NCBI RefSeq assembly: GCF_030052815.1
Contig: NC_079497.1
Location: forward strand, 18,986,258-19,050,257
Direction of reading: 5' to 3'
Source: Hevea brasiliensis
Lineage: Eukaryota > Streptophyta > Magnoliopsida > Malpighiales > Euphorbiaceae
Length of the DNA stretch: 64,000 nucleotides
A program made the translations under genes and the position numbers. Positions 1 through 10,385 of the stretch are shown in pieces. The notes under the pieces are model-generated. The model ran no database searches and had not been told where the DNA came from. It saw only the letters and a list, made by a program, of their open reading frames with translations. Position 1 is the first letter of the stretch, and each line of letters starts with the position of its first letter.

Positions 1-766
1 GCGGCCAGACTCTTCAGATCCATCACTATTAAGCTTTCCTCTTGGTTCAGGGTAATATGCTTCGGAAGCAAAGGCCCCTGGTACCACCAACTACGGGGGA
101 AGTCCTCAAAGCAGCTCGGATCTTTGCTCCTCAGAATGAAGAAACGGTTCTTCCAATTCTTAAGGGATGAGGGTAGATCGGAAAAGAGCCCGCAATGAGG
201 CTTCGCCTGAAAGAACCAGTGTTCGTCATCCTTTCGTGAGTTAGTGCATGCGATTCGGCGAACACCTTAGCCGTAGGTCTGATTCCCTTAGCTCAGCATA
301 GACCTCGGAAAGCTACCAAGATCCGCCACGAGTTAGGGTGAATTTGAGCAATGCACGCTCGGTGAAGCTTTAGGACCTCCTTATAGAAGTCATCTAGAGG
401 GAACCGAAGACCGACCTTTAACTGTTCCTCGTACACCATAACCATGTCATTCTCTTCAAAGGAGTGATCGACACGAAGATCGCCGTGGCACTTGATTAGC
501 TCGCATTTAATCGGCCGAATGTTGTATTCTTGGCTAAACGATTGCAGATCGGATACTCGAAGAACCGACGGAAGCTCATCTATAGGGAGAGTCTCCCTCC
601 CTGAAACAGGTGCACGCCTCGATGGTATGACCCGCCCCCGACCTGGAACGGAAGCCCTAGGAGGTTTAGGTTGCGTGCTTGGTCCGACTACCTCTTCTTC
701 ATCGGACGACCATGAGAACTGAATGGAAGGAGGGCTCGCCGCTCTTTGACCTTCGGCACCGCTCAT
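1..766 (-). pseudogene. Tat antisense ORF (putative gypsy-type transposon / Transposase_28-like protein), N-terminal part
   Basis: Reading leftward from ATG at 766, the protein begins MSGAEGQRAASPPS, passes a Ser/Pro/Arg-rich low-complexity stretch, and enters a conserved domain with MVYEEQLKVGLRFPL, LHRACIAQIHPNSW and FRGLC. It is open to a TGA at about 293, where the family has Trp. After one frameshift, the LPSSLKNWK and FFILRSKD blocks are readable down to about position 1. The paralogue at 25138-26988 shares each block. Proteins of this kind are encoded antisense between pol and the 3' LTR of many Tat elements and are named putative gypsy-type transposon proteins; their function is not known. 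The coiled-coil C-terminus seen in the paralogue lies outside the window. One stop and one frameshift make it a recent pseudogene. Confidence 0.6.
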
Positions 767-920
767 TTTCAAAAGAAATAAAGAACTTAAACTAAAAAAG
801 AAGATCAAAGCCCTTACCGGAGTCTGATCGGCGTCGGAAGAACTTGAGAAAACGAGAGAACTTCGAAGTTGTGAGCAGGGGATTGAAAATGGAATAAGAG
901 AACAACTGGCTAACCCTCCC

Positions 921-939
921 ACCCCTATTTATACTAGTC
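921..939 (-). promoter_or_regulatory. TATA box of the antisense gene
   Basis: The minus strand reads AGTATAAATAGGGGT about 160 bases upstream of the ATG at 766. The paralogous gene has AGTATATATAGGAGG at the same relative place (24971-24985). Downstream, GGTAAGGG near 820 looks like a 5' splice donor in the untranslated leader. This is motif evidence only. Confidence 0.45.
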
Positions 940-1195
940 TGAGCATTTAATGCTCGCGAGGCTCTAGGCAACGTATCGATTGGTGGGACTCGACAGCTGT
1001 TCTGACACTTCTCTCAAATATTCGAATGTTCCGAGATCGGTTAATTGGAGATCGGCATAATAAGTTAAATATTTTGAATAAAGGATCAGTTAAGTGTCAT
1101 TCAGGTAAAGAACCAGATCGGATAATCACATTAGAGATCGGAAAATAATCAATGCAAAATAATAAGATGATAATCGACAAAATAAAGTCTTTATT

Positions 1196-1345
1196 TTCAA
1201 AAGATCGGATTACATCATTTGGGCGATCTCTAGGGATCGGATTACACTAAAATTGGATTACATCATTTCTGTGATCTTTAGGGATCGGATTGCATTGAAA
1301 ATAAAATACATCATTTGGGCGATCTCTAGGGATCGGAATGTCACA
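1196..1345. repeat. Short tandem repeat, about three copies, downstream of an antisense module
   Basis: Three imperfect units of roughly 50-60 bases each carry GATCTCTAGGGATCGGATT and a TACATCATTT block. They lie between the two antisense units of the Tat element, where the upstream unit's transcript would end. Related but single-copy sequence is seen near 24630-24760. Confidence 0.5.
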
Positions 1346-1392
1346 TTGTGACTGATCCAAAGGGGTGTCACCGACTGTAACCGAGGCGCCGT

Positions 1393-1620
1393 TTAACACC
1401 CAATGTGGAGGAAAGCCGCTGTCGGAACACTCAATGTGATGAGAAGCCGAATGAACTCAGTTGAGCGACTCGAGATCGGTACAACCGAGGTCCGCAATAC
1501 AGATCGGTCAAATCCAGTTCTCTCACCATCGTCAGTTAGGGTTATGCGATCACCGGGATCGTAAATTTTCAGCTGGTGGTTAAAGAAGCTCATCGGAAAG
1601 GGATCAAAAACCACCATCAT
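1393..1620 (-). CDS. Hypothetical short antisense ORF, second antisense module of Tat
   Basis: A second minus-strand unit lies upstream of the main antisense gene. A TATA box (CCTATATATA, minus strand, about 1711-1720) is followed after roughly 90 bases by ATG at 1620 and an open frame of about 75 codons starting MMVVFDPFPMSFFNHQLKI and ending near 1393. The open frame extends further upstream to 1917, but the TATA position argues for the later start. A diverged, frame-broken counterpart is at 24026-24450, again behind a TATA-like sequence. I do not recognise the protein. It may be a 5' exon or a decayed duplicate of the main antisense gene's beginning. Confidence 0.3.
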   Translation of the reverse strand: MMVVFDPFPMSFFNHQLKIYDPGDRITLTDDGERTGFDRSVLRTSVVPISSRSTEFIRLLITLSVPTAAFLHIGC

Positions 1621-2336
1621 GGCCGGAACTTCCACTGGAGCAGCTAGAACAGGAAAAGTAAGAAGGAAGAGAGGAAAATCAGATGAAGGAAATGTCTCTG
1701 TCGACAGGGGTATATATAGGGGAAAATGAGCATTTATTGCTGAGCAGAAAACGAAGCGAACGCCTCGAGAATCAAGGGGGAAATTAATGCTTTGACCAGA
1801 CCGGACCAGAGAAAAGGAGAGATCGGAATAACAGATCGGAAGACGGGAGATTAACATGAGAGATCGGAATAGGAGCGTGTCAAGAAGAGGGATCGGAAGA
1901 CTAAAGGAATAAGACAAATCCCAAATAACCGTTGTCAGAATCAGAGCCGAGGTAGTTAAAGCGTTGCAGGCGAGATCTCCAATGCACGCTTAAGAATCGC
2001 CCGTAATGCTGACAGGCGCCAGGGTATGTCATGACAGTCCTGTATATCCCAATCCCCACCGTTGATCTCACTTGTAAGGACAAATCCGGAACCCTTGGAT
2101 CAAGAGAGAAGACGACAATACCAGCGCCTTTCGCTCTTAGCCCTCAGATCGTTCCGGACAAGAAGATTTGGGACCGTTAGATCGAAAGAAGAAAAGGACA
2201 AATATTCTGAAGAGAGATCTCAGCCATTCATTTTGATTCTCTTTAATTCCTGGACATCCGATCATGTCCTTCGAAATCTTGACCCTCCATCTCCCTCAAA
2301 ATAAATCCTGACCCTTCATGGGGAGCACCCGATTCC

Positions 2337-2344
2337 TATAAATA
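2337..2344 (+). promoter_or_regulatory. Tat LTR TATA box
   Basis: TATAAATA preceded by GATTCC. The paralogous LTR has CTATAAATAC at 23421-23430 on the minus strand, followed by matching leader sequence, so it is probably the LTR's own core promoter, divergent from the antisense units. Confidence 0.45.
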
Positions 2345-3352
2345 CCAGCATGAAAAACTGTTCAGGGGGACAGACGGACAAAAAAGGAGAGGCTGTTATT
2401 ATAGCGGAAGAACTCTGAAAACTTCATTTAGTTTGTTATTTCGCTACTTTGAAGTGTTGATTGGAAAAACTTTTGAAACTAGTTTTCTGAAGTGTTTCTT
2501 GAAAAGGATTATGGATACTGGAACTCCACATTTCCAGTTTGTTCATTATCTAGTCACACCCTCACTTTCAGCCCTTTATCATCTCTGTTTTCATTCCCAC
2601 TATCTAAGCTAAACTTCATTTCACTCGGCTTTTATCTTAATCTGATTATATTTTAGCTGAGCTCCCTTCACTTCCCGACGAATATCAGTTCTCAGGCTAA
2701 TCAGTTCACTGTCTTGTCTCTATTTGCCACCCCGTAGCTATTTCAGTAGATTTGGCTCCTCACAGGTAAGAGCTCATATTGCTGTTTTACTAAATGTTTA
2801 CATTTACTTTTCGCACTTTCTTTGTTCTTCTTGCGTATGTGATTTTCTCCAAGTTCATTTTGTGCAAAAGGACCCAAAAGAATGTTACTCTCGATTTATC
2901 TCTTTATTGATTAGTCCGTTGTTTTATTAATCTTCGTCATTTCTGAATGCAAGTTTTTCTGGCTCCTAGTAGCGTGTAAATGGTCAGGCAAGACGTAGGT
3001 AACTGCAACTTAGGGGTCTCTTTTAAAAGAGAAAACCTGAATAACGCGTCAGGAAGATAGCCAAACTATTAGGCTGACGTAAACAGCAATTCGACAAAGA
3101 GGTCATAAAGTGGAATAAAACCAAAATAAACAAAACAGAATATATCGGTCATTAATAGATATTGGTAAAATGAATACATGGAAGGTCGGTAAATCAAGCC
3201 TAGTTATCCCCATCTAGCCAAAAGGTATCGAGAAGCCTTATCCCCAGCATCTTTGAATGCCAGAATCCTTAGCTTTAGGCTCTTATGTCATATAGCCGAA
3301 ATTAAAATCCGGGAGATCGGAAAAGTCCCTTTCAAGCTCCTGTTAATCTAAA

Positions 3353-3690
3353 AGAGATCGGAGGAGAGTCCTTATCCGATCTCCCCTCAAAATTTTAATA
3401 AACGTTAAAAAGAGATCGGAGGAGAGTTATTATCCGATCTCAACTCAAAATTTTGATAAATGTCTAGAGGAGATCGGAGGAGAGTTCTTATCCGATCTCC
3501 CCTCAAAATTTTAATAAACATTAAAAAGAGATCGGAGGAGAGTTCTTATCCAGTCTCAACTCAAAAGTTTTAATAAACGTCTAGAGGAGATCGGAGGAGG
3601 GTTCTTATCCGATCTCCCTCCAAAATTTCAATGAATAACTTAAAAGAGATTGGAGGAGAGTTCTTATCCGATTCTCACACCAAATCTTAA
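3353..3690. repeat. LTR tandem array, about six 58-base units in dimeric order
   Basis: Each unit contains GATCGGAGGAGAGT and TATCCGATCTC, so GATCGGA and TCCGATC form an inverted pair in every unit. Linkers alternate between TTAAAAAG-type and TCTAGAGG-type, which gives a dimer of about 116 bases repeated three times. The related LTR carries a diverged array with the same core at 22220-22535. Confidence 0.7.
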
Positions 3691-4087
3691 CCGTCATAAA
3701 ATAATCTCAGAACTAAAAAATTCGTAACGTCAATTCACTAAGGTGGTCTCATTTACTTGTGTATCTGAGTGATCCGAATTTAGTGAAAGATCAAAATTTC
3801 CTTTTGAAAAAAAGGATTAACATTTCCATCCGAGCCCTCTTAACTAATTTATAAAGAACGCAAAATTAAATCTACTTACCCTTATTAAGGGACGAGGTGG
3901 GGTGCCTAACACCTTCCCCACCCGTTTACGGACCCCGAACCTAGAATCTCTGTTTTGAAGTGGTTTCATTTTTAATTTATTTTCCCAAATGGTTTTCTTT
4001 AGTTTCCCTCAAAACTAAGGTGGCGACTCCTCATTTTTCCCACTTCGGTGAGTGATCGTCCAGGCGACCGCAAAATCCCTTGCGACA

Positions 4088-4193
4088 GGAGTTGGTCGGG
4101 ACAAATATATATATATATATATATGTAACACCCCTATTTGTTTAGCCTGGTATATTTCACTGTTCCGGTAACCGGAGTCGGTCGGGACAAATA

Positions 4194-4226
<33 letters not shown>

Positions 4227-4269
4227 CACCGGAACAGTGAAATATACCAGGCTAAACAAATAGGAATAT

Positions 4270-4328
<59 letters not shown>

Positions 4329-4330
4329 TT
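4088..4330. repeat. Scrambled Tekay LTR-start fragments with AT microsatellites
   Basis: A partial fragment ending GGTCGGGACAAATAT is followed by an AT run, then by a forward fragment beginning TGTAACACCCC (about 4124) and ending in the same GGTCGGGACAAATAT, another AT run, an inverted copy of the fragment's first part (about 4226-4274), and a long AT run (about 4272-4326). TGTAACACCCC is the 5' start of the Tekay LTRs elsewhere in the window. The forward and inverted pieces could fold into a hairpin with stems of about 45 bases. Confidence 0.7.
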
Positions 4331-4690
4331 GGGTGTAGATGTGTTGATTGCCTGCCAATTACTTGCCCCTTGTAAATCTCAAAGCAAAGTATATAAAGTT
4401 ACCTGTGTTTAAATCTTTATCTTATAATAAAGTTTTGACAAATTAATAGCGCATAAACCAAAGTAAATGAACTGGAAACAAATTGTTCATAGAATAAGGA
4501 GATATTTATACTATAGTTTAATGAACAAAGGAATAAAGATAAATTTTTTTTTTAAAAGAACAGAGTACAAGGATAGATCTCATGAATTCCTTTTTGTTAA
4601 CTTTGAAGTCCCCCAATTGCCAGTATTTCAAGCAACCTTCCGAAGAGTCTTTGTGCTATGGTTACTTTTGAGCTTCCCTTATTTCTCCAT
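4331..4690. other. Unassigned AT-rich spacer
   Basis: I see no gene, LTR edge or recognisable domain. It separates the scrambled fragments from the 3' side of the minus-oriented Tat internal region, so it may be the eroded downstream part of that element. Confidence 0.4.
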
Positions 4691-4866
4691 CGTCTCTAGC
4701 TAGGAGAGCCCTTTTGGGTTTTCACTCCTAGATTTTTTTTTTTATGCTTTCTGTTTCAGGGGGCCCTTTCGGGTTTTCACCCTTCGCTCATTTTGCAGAA
4801 AACGCCCATGTGGGTTTTTGCCTTCTTTCTCACATTTTGCTAGGAGCACCCTTTCGGGTTTTTACT
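4691..4866 (-). repeat. Tat post-pol repeat (AAAACCCGAAAGGG type)
   Basis: On the minus strand, three or four imperfect copies of GTGAAAACCCGAAAGGGC separated by 30-60 bases lie just after the integrase stop. From memory of the family, repeats of this kind are common directly downstream of pol in Tat elements. The second Tat internal region has the same type at 28160-28745, which supports the assignment. Confidence 0.55.
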
Positions 4867-4879
4867 ATCACCTTTTTTT

Positions 4880-5517
4880 TTATGTGTAATATTTTTTCAC
4901 AGCATATGCATTTACTGGACTTGGTAGTTCTTCCCCATCCATATGAGTTAAGATCAGTGCACTGCCAAAAAATGCCTTCTTAACCTCATATGGCCCTTCA
5001 TAAGTTGGTGACCATTTGCCCTGGGAGTCGCTTTGATTTAGTAGCACCTTCTTCAAAATTAAATTCCCTGGTTGGAATTCATGTGGGTGTACGTTCTTAT
5101 TAAATGATCTCACCATCCTTATTTGGTATAACTGCCCGTGACATACTGCTGCTAATCTTTTCTCATCAATCAGATTCAACTGAACTATCCTTGATTGAAC
5201 CCATTCAGTCTCTTCTAACCCAGCCTACTTTAGAACTCTCAAAGAGGGAATCTCGACCTCTATGGGTAAGATAGCTTTCATTCTGCAGACTAGCGAGTAT
5301 GGGGTTGCCCTAGTTGATGTCCTTACTGTGGTTTGGTAGGCATGAAGCTCAAATGGAAGCACATCATGCCAATCTTTATAAGTGATGGTCATCTTTTGAT
5401 TATGCATTTGAGATTCTTGTTGGCAGCTTTCACAGCTCCATTCATCTCGGGTCAGTAAGGCGATGAGTTGAGATGACATATCTTATACCGATCACACAAC
5501 TTTTGGATGTTCGGGTG
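4880..5517 (-). pseudogene. Tat integrase C-terminal half (internal region 1)
   Basis: Minus-strand remnant of the Ty3/gypsy integrase, which inserts the element's cDNA into the host genome. Readable blocks in order are LNSSPY, MNGAVKAANKN (the catalytic-Glu neighbourhood), TYKDWHDVLPFELHAYQT, RTSTRATPYSLV, EVEIPSLRVL, and the tail GPYEVKKAF with DGEELPSPVNAYAVKKYY before the stop at 4880. These blocks are diagnostic of the Tat/Ogre branch. At least one frameshift lies between MNGAVKAANKN and TYKDW, and a stop interrupts SSPY. The N-terminal zinc-binding part, the first two catalytic Asp residues and all of protease, RT and RNase H are missing: the sequence is joined directly to gag near 5517-5522. 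Confidence 0.75.
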
Positions 5518-6440
5518 TACTCCTTGAAGCTCTCCCTTTTCTTTTACACAAAATTTTGGAGATCTCTCTGTGTAGGTGTGACATCACAGTTAAACTTATA
5601 TTGCTTAAGGAAAGCGTCTGCCAGATCCTTCCAGGAGCGTAACTTATTCCTATCTAACTACACACACCATCTTAATATAGCTCCTGAAAGGCTTTCATGG
5701 AAAAAATGCACCAAGATTCTATCATCTTCCGTAAGAGCTGACATCTTGGCTATGTAGGGCCAAATGGATGTGAGGATCTGAATTACCGCTATACTTGTCA
5801 AATTCTAGGACCTTGAATTTCAGCGGTATCACCACATTTGGCACCAGTCTCAGAGAAGACACATCAACTGAGCCATACATATTTAATCCCTTGATGGCTC
5901 TTAGTTGTCCCTCCAGAGTAGATAGTTTCTCATTTTCTTTTTCTCTGCTTTCTACCCCTACTGTATATACTATTCCTCCAGTTGGAAGATTAGCCGTCGG
6001 GTAAACTGAAGGGATTAAAGGGTGAAATTCCACACCCGGGATAGTCTGATGGTAAGAGATAGGTGGTTCATTGATTAAGAAGGTTGGATTGATGGTAATT
6101 GCTAGGTCAAGGATGGCAGGTTGGAAGGTGAAAGAAATTGAAGCTTGATCATGAAGTCTTTAGACATAAGAGTTAAGAGTTAGTTATTGTTGTAGGTGGG
6201 GCGGTGACTGGTAGACTTGGTTCTTGTGAAGGCCTGGTGGCTTCTTTATTTTGGAACATGTCTCTCATCATTTTCTTTAGCTCCGAGACTTGTTGTTTTA
6301 ATTCTGAGACTTGTCCTCGCAAGTTCTGTACTTGTTCTTACATTTCCATTATCTTATTCGTTCGAGATCTTGTTAAGTAAACTTTCTTTGGTGCAACAGC
6401 TTGCTCGGTTGGATTTGCCTTACTGGCAGTAATATTGGTT
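5518..6440 (-). pseudogene. Tat gag (internal region 1)
   Basis: Capsid-type Gag remnant. From about 6440 leftward the minus strand encodes an N-terminal coiled coil (QVQNLRGQVSELKQQV, KKMMRDMFQNKEA), then the Tat Gag blocks YGSVDVSSLRLVPNVVIP and FKVLEFDKYSGNSDPHIHL (5770-5900), and, after frameshifts, SWKDLADAFLKQYKFN near 5590-5635. Gag then breaks off at the SFKEY block, where integrase sequence follows. Several stops and frameshifts are present. It follows an upstream ORF in the same orientation, the usual Tat order. Confidence 0.7.
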
Positions 6441-6789
6441 TATTATGGAGACGAATGTATTATTAGTTTAGTTTACTTAAAATAATTTTATCATAATTAA
6501 TATCCTAACTGATTAAAGAATACGGTGGCAAACAATTGCCAAAATGGTGTCTGCCGAGGGTAAATCGTGTCAACTTTATGATGGCATCATTCGATAGTCC
6601 AACCATGAATGATGGGAGCGTATGCGTGTCTATGATACTTATTCGTGTGGTACATATGTCTTATCACATTGCTCTAACGAGGATAAATACCACAGGAGTT
6701 ACGATATTCATTCATAATCTCCAAAGACACAAAACATGATTTGGCTAATCCATTAATTATTTACTTGTGAAGCATACATAGTTATTTGG
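6441..6789. other. Spacer between Tat upstream ORF and gag
   Basis: About 350 bases without a convincing coding stretch on either strand. It lies inside Tat internal region 1 and is flanked by same-orientation coding remnants. Confidence 0.4.
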
Positions 6790-8678
6790 CTATTGTTTAG
6801 GCTCAGGTAGACTTTTTAAGATACAATGACATTTCTTAAGGTATTTATAAAGTCTCTCTTCTTGTTTCGCAAGATCAAATGTCTTCAAAGTGTATTCAGA
6901 TTTTGGCAACAGCTCCTGTTTTCCTTGTGCTATCATCCTTTCTAGTGGTCGACATTTTCTCATAGTTCTTGATGGAGGGTGGCTAGTCGCTTCTTTTCTT
7001 TCTGTTCCCTGGCACACTCCTTCAAAATGTCATTGATTAATTGTGCTTACTCATTAAGTTCAACCTTCTTCTTCTTGTTCTCTTGTTTGTATTCAACCAC
7101 CAGTAGCTCATGGTATCCCAGTTCTTCTCGTAACTTGCTATTTTGTATCCCTGCCTCTTTTATCGTGTTTTAGAGTAAGGCTCTCTCTCTTTCCCACTGA
7201 ACTTTTTGTTCCTCATATCCTACCTCAACTGCTGTCATATCCTCTCTGAATCTTTTTACTTCTTTTTTCAGAATTCTCTACTGATCTTCCAACTGCCTTA
7301 TGCGTTCCTTCAATTGCTGATTCTCAAAGGCTGAACCTTGGAGAGGAATAGCTGACTTGGCACAAGCTTCTTTTAAGCAGACTCCTTTGTGAGACATACT
7401 ATCCTCTGGTCCCATTAGCTTGTGGACTTTGTACCCCTTGTCCCTCCTGTCTCTTCACATGGAATATTCCTTTGTCATGCTCAGCCCTTTAGGTGACCGT
7501 TCCATCAAGATTACCTTTTCCCAAGATTTGCGTAAGATCTTCAGTTTTCCCTCTTTACCAGGTTCATAATAGAAATGATCTTGATGGAATCTTTTGGTAC
7601 TGGAAATAAATTGATTCGAACCAAATTGCCTCATTACCATAACCAAATTGCCCTACTAAAGGTACGAAATGATAATCCCTTGTACTGAACAAGATGGATT
7701 GGCTAGTAGTCCATAACTTTCTCCAGCAATAGTTGTAGCTATTAAAGCTTAGAATCTTCTCTTGCCATTGTCACTCATTTTTCTCACTTATTGCTAACCT
7801 CACCATCTTCTCAATGATTGGCTGATCTGGGTACTAGCCTTTAGTCTCCAGCGGGCAAATATGGGTCTGGATCCAAAGATACAAAAATTGAATGTAGCCT
7901 TTAATAATCCCTTCCCCCTGTTGTCGATAATATGTTAGAGTAAAAAAAGTTTCGGCGAGGACAGCAAGTATTGGATTAATATTCTACTTTTCTACTGCCC
8001 AAAAATAACTCTACCACGCTTTGGGTTATAACCCTCGGAGGTCCAGGGAACAAGATTAATCCATAAATGCCCAGAGCTAATGTTGGTAAAGCCATTTCCC
8101 CTTTCTCATCCTGAATATACTGGTCCAGAGATTTCCTAATGTAAGTCCAAGGCCACCCATGTGAATTGCCCTTAACAGTTTCTTTTGCTTTCACTTCTTT
8201 TGCTGGGACTCCTATTATGTGCGCAAATAGTTTCCATGTCTGCCTATGATCATGATGAAGATAAATACGATTCTGAGCCACATAAGGGATCTCTAGTAGC
8301 GCCTGGTACTTCTCTATTATTAGTGATGTATCAATATCGTTAAAGGAGAAGACCCTATAATTGGAGTTCCAAGTAGACAATATGGCCTTTAGTGTAGGAG
8401 TTTGTACTTTGACTAGTGTCAAGGTGGCAATCTTCCCATACTTTTCCTCATACTTTGCTTTGGGCATGGTTGGGCAATGATTTTCAACTGTTCAGCAGAC
8501 TGTCAAGATTGATGATTTTGATTTCAATCTTATCAGGATCAAATGGAGGCAATGGGTGGACCTCTGCTTCTACTTCCCTAGTCTGTAAAGATTCTGAGTC
8601 ATGGATCAATCTGGACCACTGTTGAGCATTATGTTCCTGTTTTGAAACCTCTTCGGCTGACTAATTCGAAGATGCCAT
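6790..8678 (-). pseudogene. Tat upstream ORF with DUF7745-like domain
   Basis: The frame starts at ATG 8678 (MASSN) and runs leftward for about 630 codons with several stops and frameshifts. The central part (7976-8467) has the features I associate with the DUF7745 family found ahead of gag in Tat elements: YEEKYGKIATLTLVKV, YRVFSFNDIDTSLIIEKY and the LALGIYGLILFP helix. Further on are VMRQFGSNQFI (about 7610) and a long coiled coil (QLKERIRQLEDQ, RFREDMTAVEVGYEEQ, about 7000-7330), ending LPEPKQ. The molecular role of this protein is not known. Assignment is by memory of the family, not by search. Confidence 0.6.
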
Positions 8679-9509
8679 TGTAAAGTTTTCTTTATCTTCT
8701 GCAAACACTCGATTTATAACACTTGGAAGAAAACAGATAAGAAAAATAGATGCATAATTTAGGTAATTTTGAATTATACTGCTAGGGCGATAATGTCTGT
8801 ACACCTATCAAAGTGTTTAGATTATCTTAATAGTATGATTCAAAATTGCCCTCACATTATGAAAGGAAAACCAAAAAAATAAAAAATAAAAATAGAGTAA
8901 GGTGAAAGTAAGTATGTCCCTTTTGCCCTAAAACATGGAAGCCATAACACTGGGTATATACTATTTAATTCGATGGTTTTACACTTAGGGGTGGCTTACT
9001 ATGGCCTTTGACTAATGTGATAGTTTAGCTTAAGTTATAACCTTCTAAAGTTCAAAGGTCCCCAAATAGTCCCTACTATAAATAGTAGAGCATCATTCCA
9101 TTATCATGATACTAAAGGGAAGAATCCACGGGTATCACAATAAGTGGAACAAGTTCCAATCTGAGCAGAAGCCTTCATGAATACTAATGGGGTAGAACCC
9201 ATGGGTACCGCTACATGACTCCCTCCTATTTCCTAAAGGGTAAGAAAGCCCGAGTATAGGGCTAAAGTGTGTGAGTACATTATGTAAGTGTCTAATGTGT
9301 GAAGGGACATATTTTATCTCTTCCTTATTTAGGGGAATTTAAGCGAGGCTTGCTGCAACATATAACAAAACAAAAGTAAAAAAGAATAGTGACAATGTAA
9401 ATGTTAAAGCCTTTAATTTTACAAGTTAAACCCCATAATTATCGATTTTAATTTACAAGTGTACAAGATTAAATCTGCTTTTGGACCTCTAAACCGGGGT
9501 TAAGCTAAC
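8679..9509 (-). other. Tat leader between PBS and upstream ORF
   Basis: A non-coding leader of about 830 bases (minus orientation) between the primer-binding site and the first ATG. It shows no recognisable domain and contains short A-rich runs near 8865-8900. A leader of this length is normal for Tat elements. Confidence 0.5.
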
Positions 9510-9528
9510 GTCCCTAGTGGAGTCGCCA
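9510..9528 (-). other. Tat primer-binding site
   Basis: The minus strand reads TGGCGACTCCACTAGGGAC, the PBS used by Tat/Ogre elements (complementary to the 3' end of a tRNA-Arg as described for the family). It lies 3-5 bases past the LTR end at about 9533 and fixes the orientation of internal region 1. Confidence 0.75.
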
Positions 9529-10385
9529 AGTTATCACAAGGGTTTTGCGGTCTCCAGACGATTCTCACCGAAGCGGAAAAGTGAGGAGTCACCACTTTAA
9601 TTTTAAAGGAAATTAAAGAAAACTGTTTGTGAAAATAAAAATTTATAAAACCACTTCTAAAACAGAGATTTTAGGTTCGGGGTCTGTGTACTTGTAGTGA
9701 AAGTGCTAGGCACTCCACCTCATCCCTTAATGAGGGCAAGCAGATTTAAAGATGTACTCTTTATAATGTAAGATCAATAATTTTGGGGTTAGAATTATGA
9801 TGTTGGTCCCTGTTATTGATAAAAGGAACGTTTGATATTTCACCATTTTGGGTTACCCAAGAATACGAGTATATGGGATTACGCTACAGTGAATTGATGT
9901 TGTGTTTTTTTAATTTGTTATGTATTTGTTAAGTTCCTCCCTCCTCGAATTAGGACTCTAATTTCGAAGAGGTGTTATTCGGTCCCTAAAGATTTATAAC
10001 GAGTGAGGAGGACTCTCGGCTCACACATTATGTACTTCATCATTGGCATTCAAATAACTGAGGGTGCGGTGTGTGTAATGGATATGAAAAAACTGACATG
10101 GGTATAGATTTTCATTTCTTTTAATTAGGACTCTAATTCAAAAGGGATGTATTAATTAAAACCTAGAGAATTCCCTTCGTTAATGAGGACTCTCAGTTAA
10201 TAAAGGGAGGTCTTATCATTGGCATAATTATCTATAAGATCTCTACTTATATCATTTCTTGTTAAACTGTTTAATATGACATTTTATTTAGCTAAGCTGA
10301 GCTGAAGGGAGGACTCTCCCTTAGTAATATGAGGACCTTGAGAAGAGCATCTCCATCAAGTCTCAATATAAGACTTAAGGTTCTT

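Larger units (their letters stand above)
1..4087 (+). mobile_element. Tat-lineage Ty3/gypsy element, 3' part (antisense gene + LTR), cut by window start
   Basis: The plus-oriented 3' end of a Tat-type retrotransposon. It holds an antisense gene on the minus strand followed by an LTR whose right part carries the block typical of Tat LTR ends (a GGTTCGGGGTCC-type motif, a GGGAAGGTGTTAGGCACC-type motif, and an end in TTGCGACA at 4087). The same order of blocks recurs, inverted, at 9533-26988, so the two are copies of one family. Gag and pol would lie left of the window. The start of the LTR is uncertain. Assignment to Tat is by recognition of the antisense gene and LTR motifs. Confidence 0.6.
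2071..4087 (+). repeat. LTR of plus-oriented Tat element (5' edge uncertain)
   Basis: The right edge (TTGCGACA) is set by the family's LTR end and the abrupt change to unrelated AT-rich sequence at 4088. The left edge is a guess, at TGTAAGGA, the point from which similarity to the copy at 23694 (minus) can be followed. Inside are a TATA box at 2337-2344, a splice-donor-like CACAGGTAAG at 2761-2770, a tandem array at 3353-3690, and the conserved U5 block at about 3890-4087. No target duplication can be scored because the left end of the element is outside the window. Confidence 0.5.

Noticed and set aside
3353..3690. Regularly spaced repeats resembling a CRISPR array
   Set aside because: Plant nuclear LTR context, spacers are themselves repeated, and units are dimeric; it is an LTR tandem repeat.
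4197..4412. Open frame rich in Tyr-Ile repeats
   Set aside because: Pure translation of an AT microsatellite; no coding signal. The same applies to the frames over 54000-54305.
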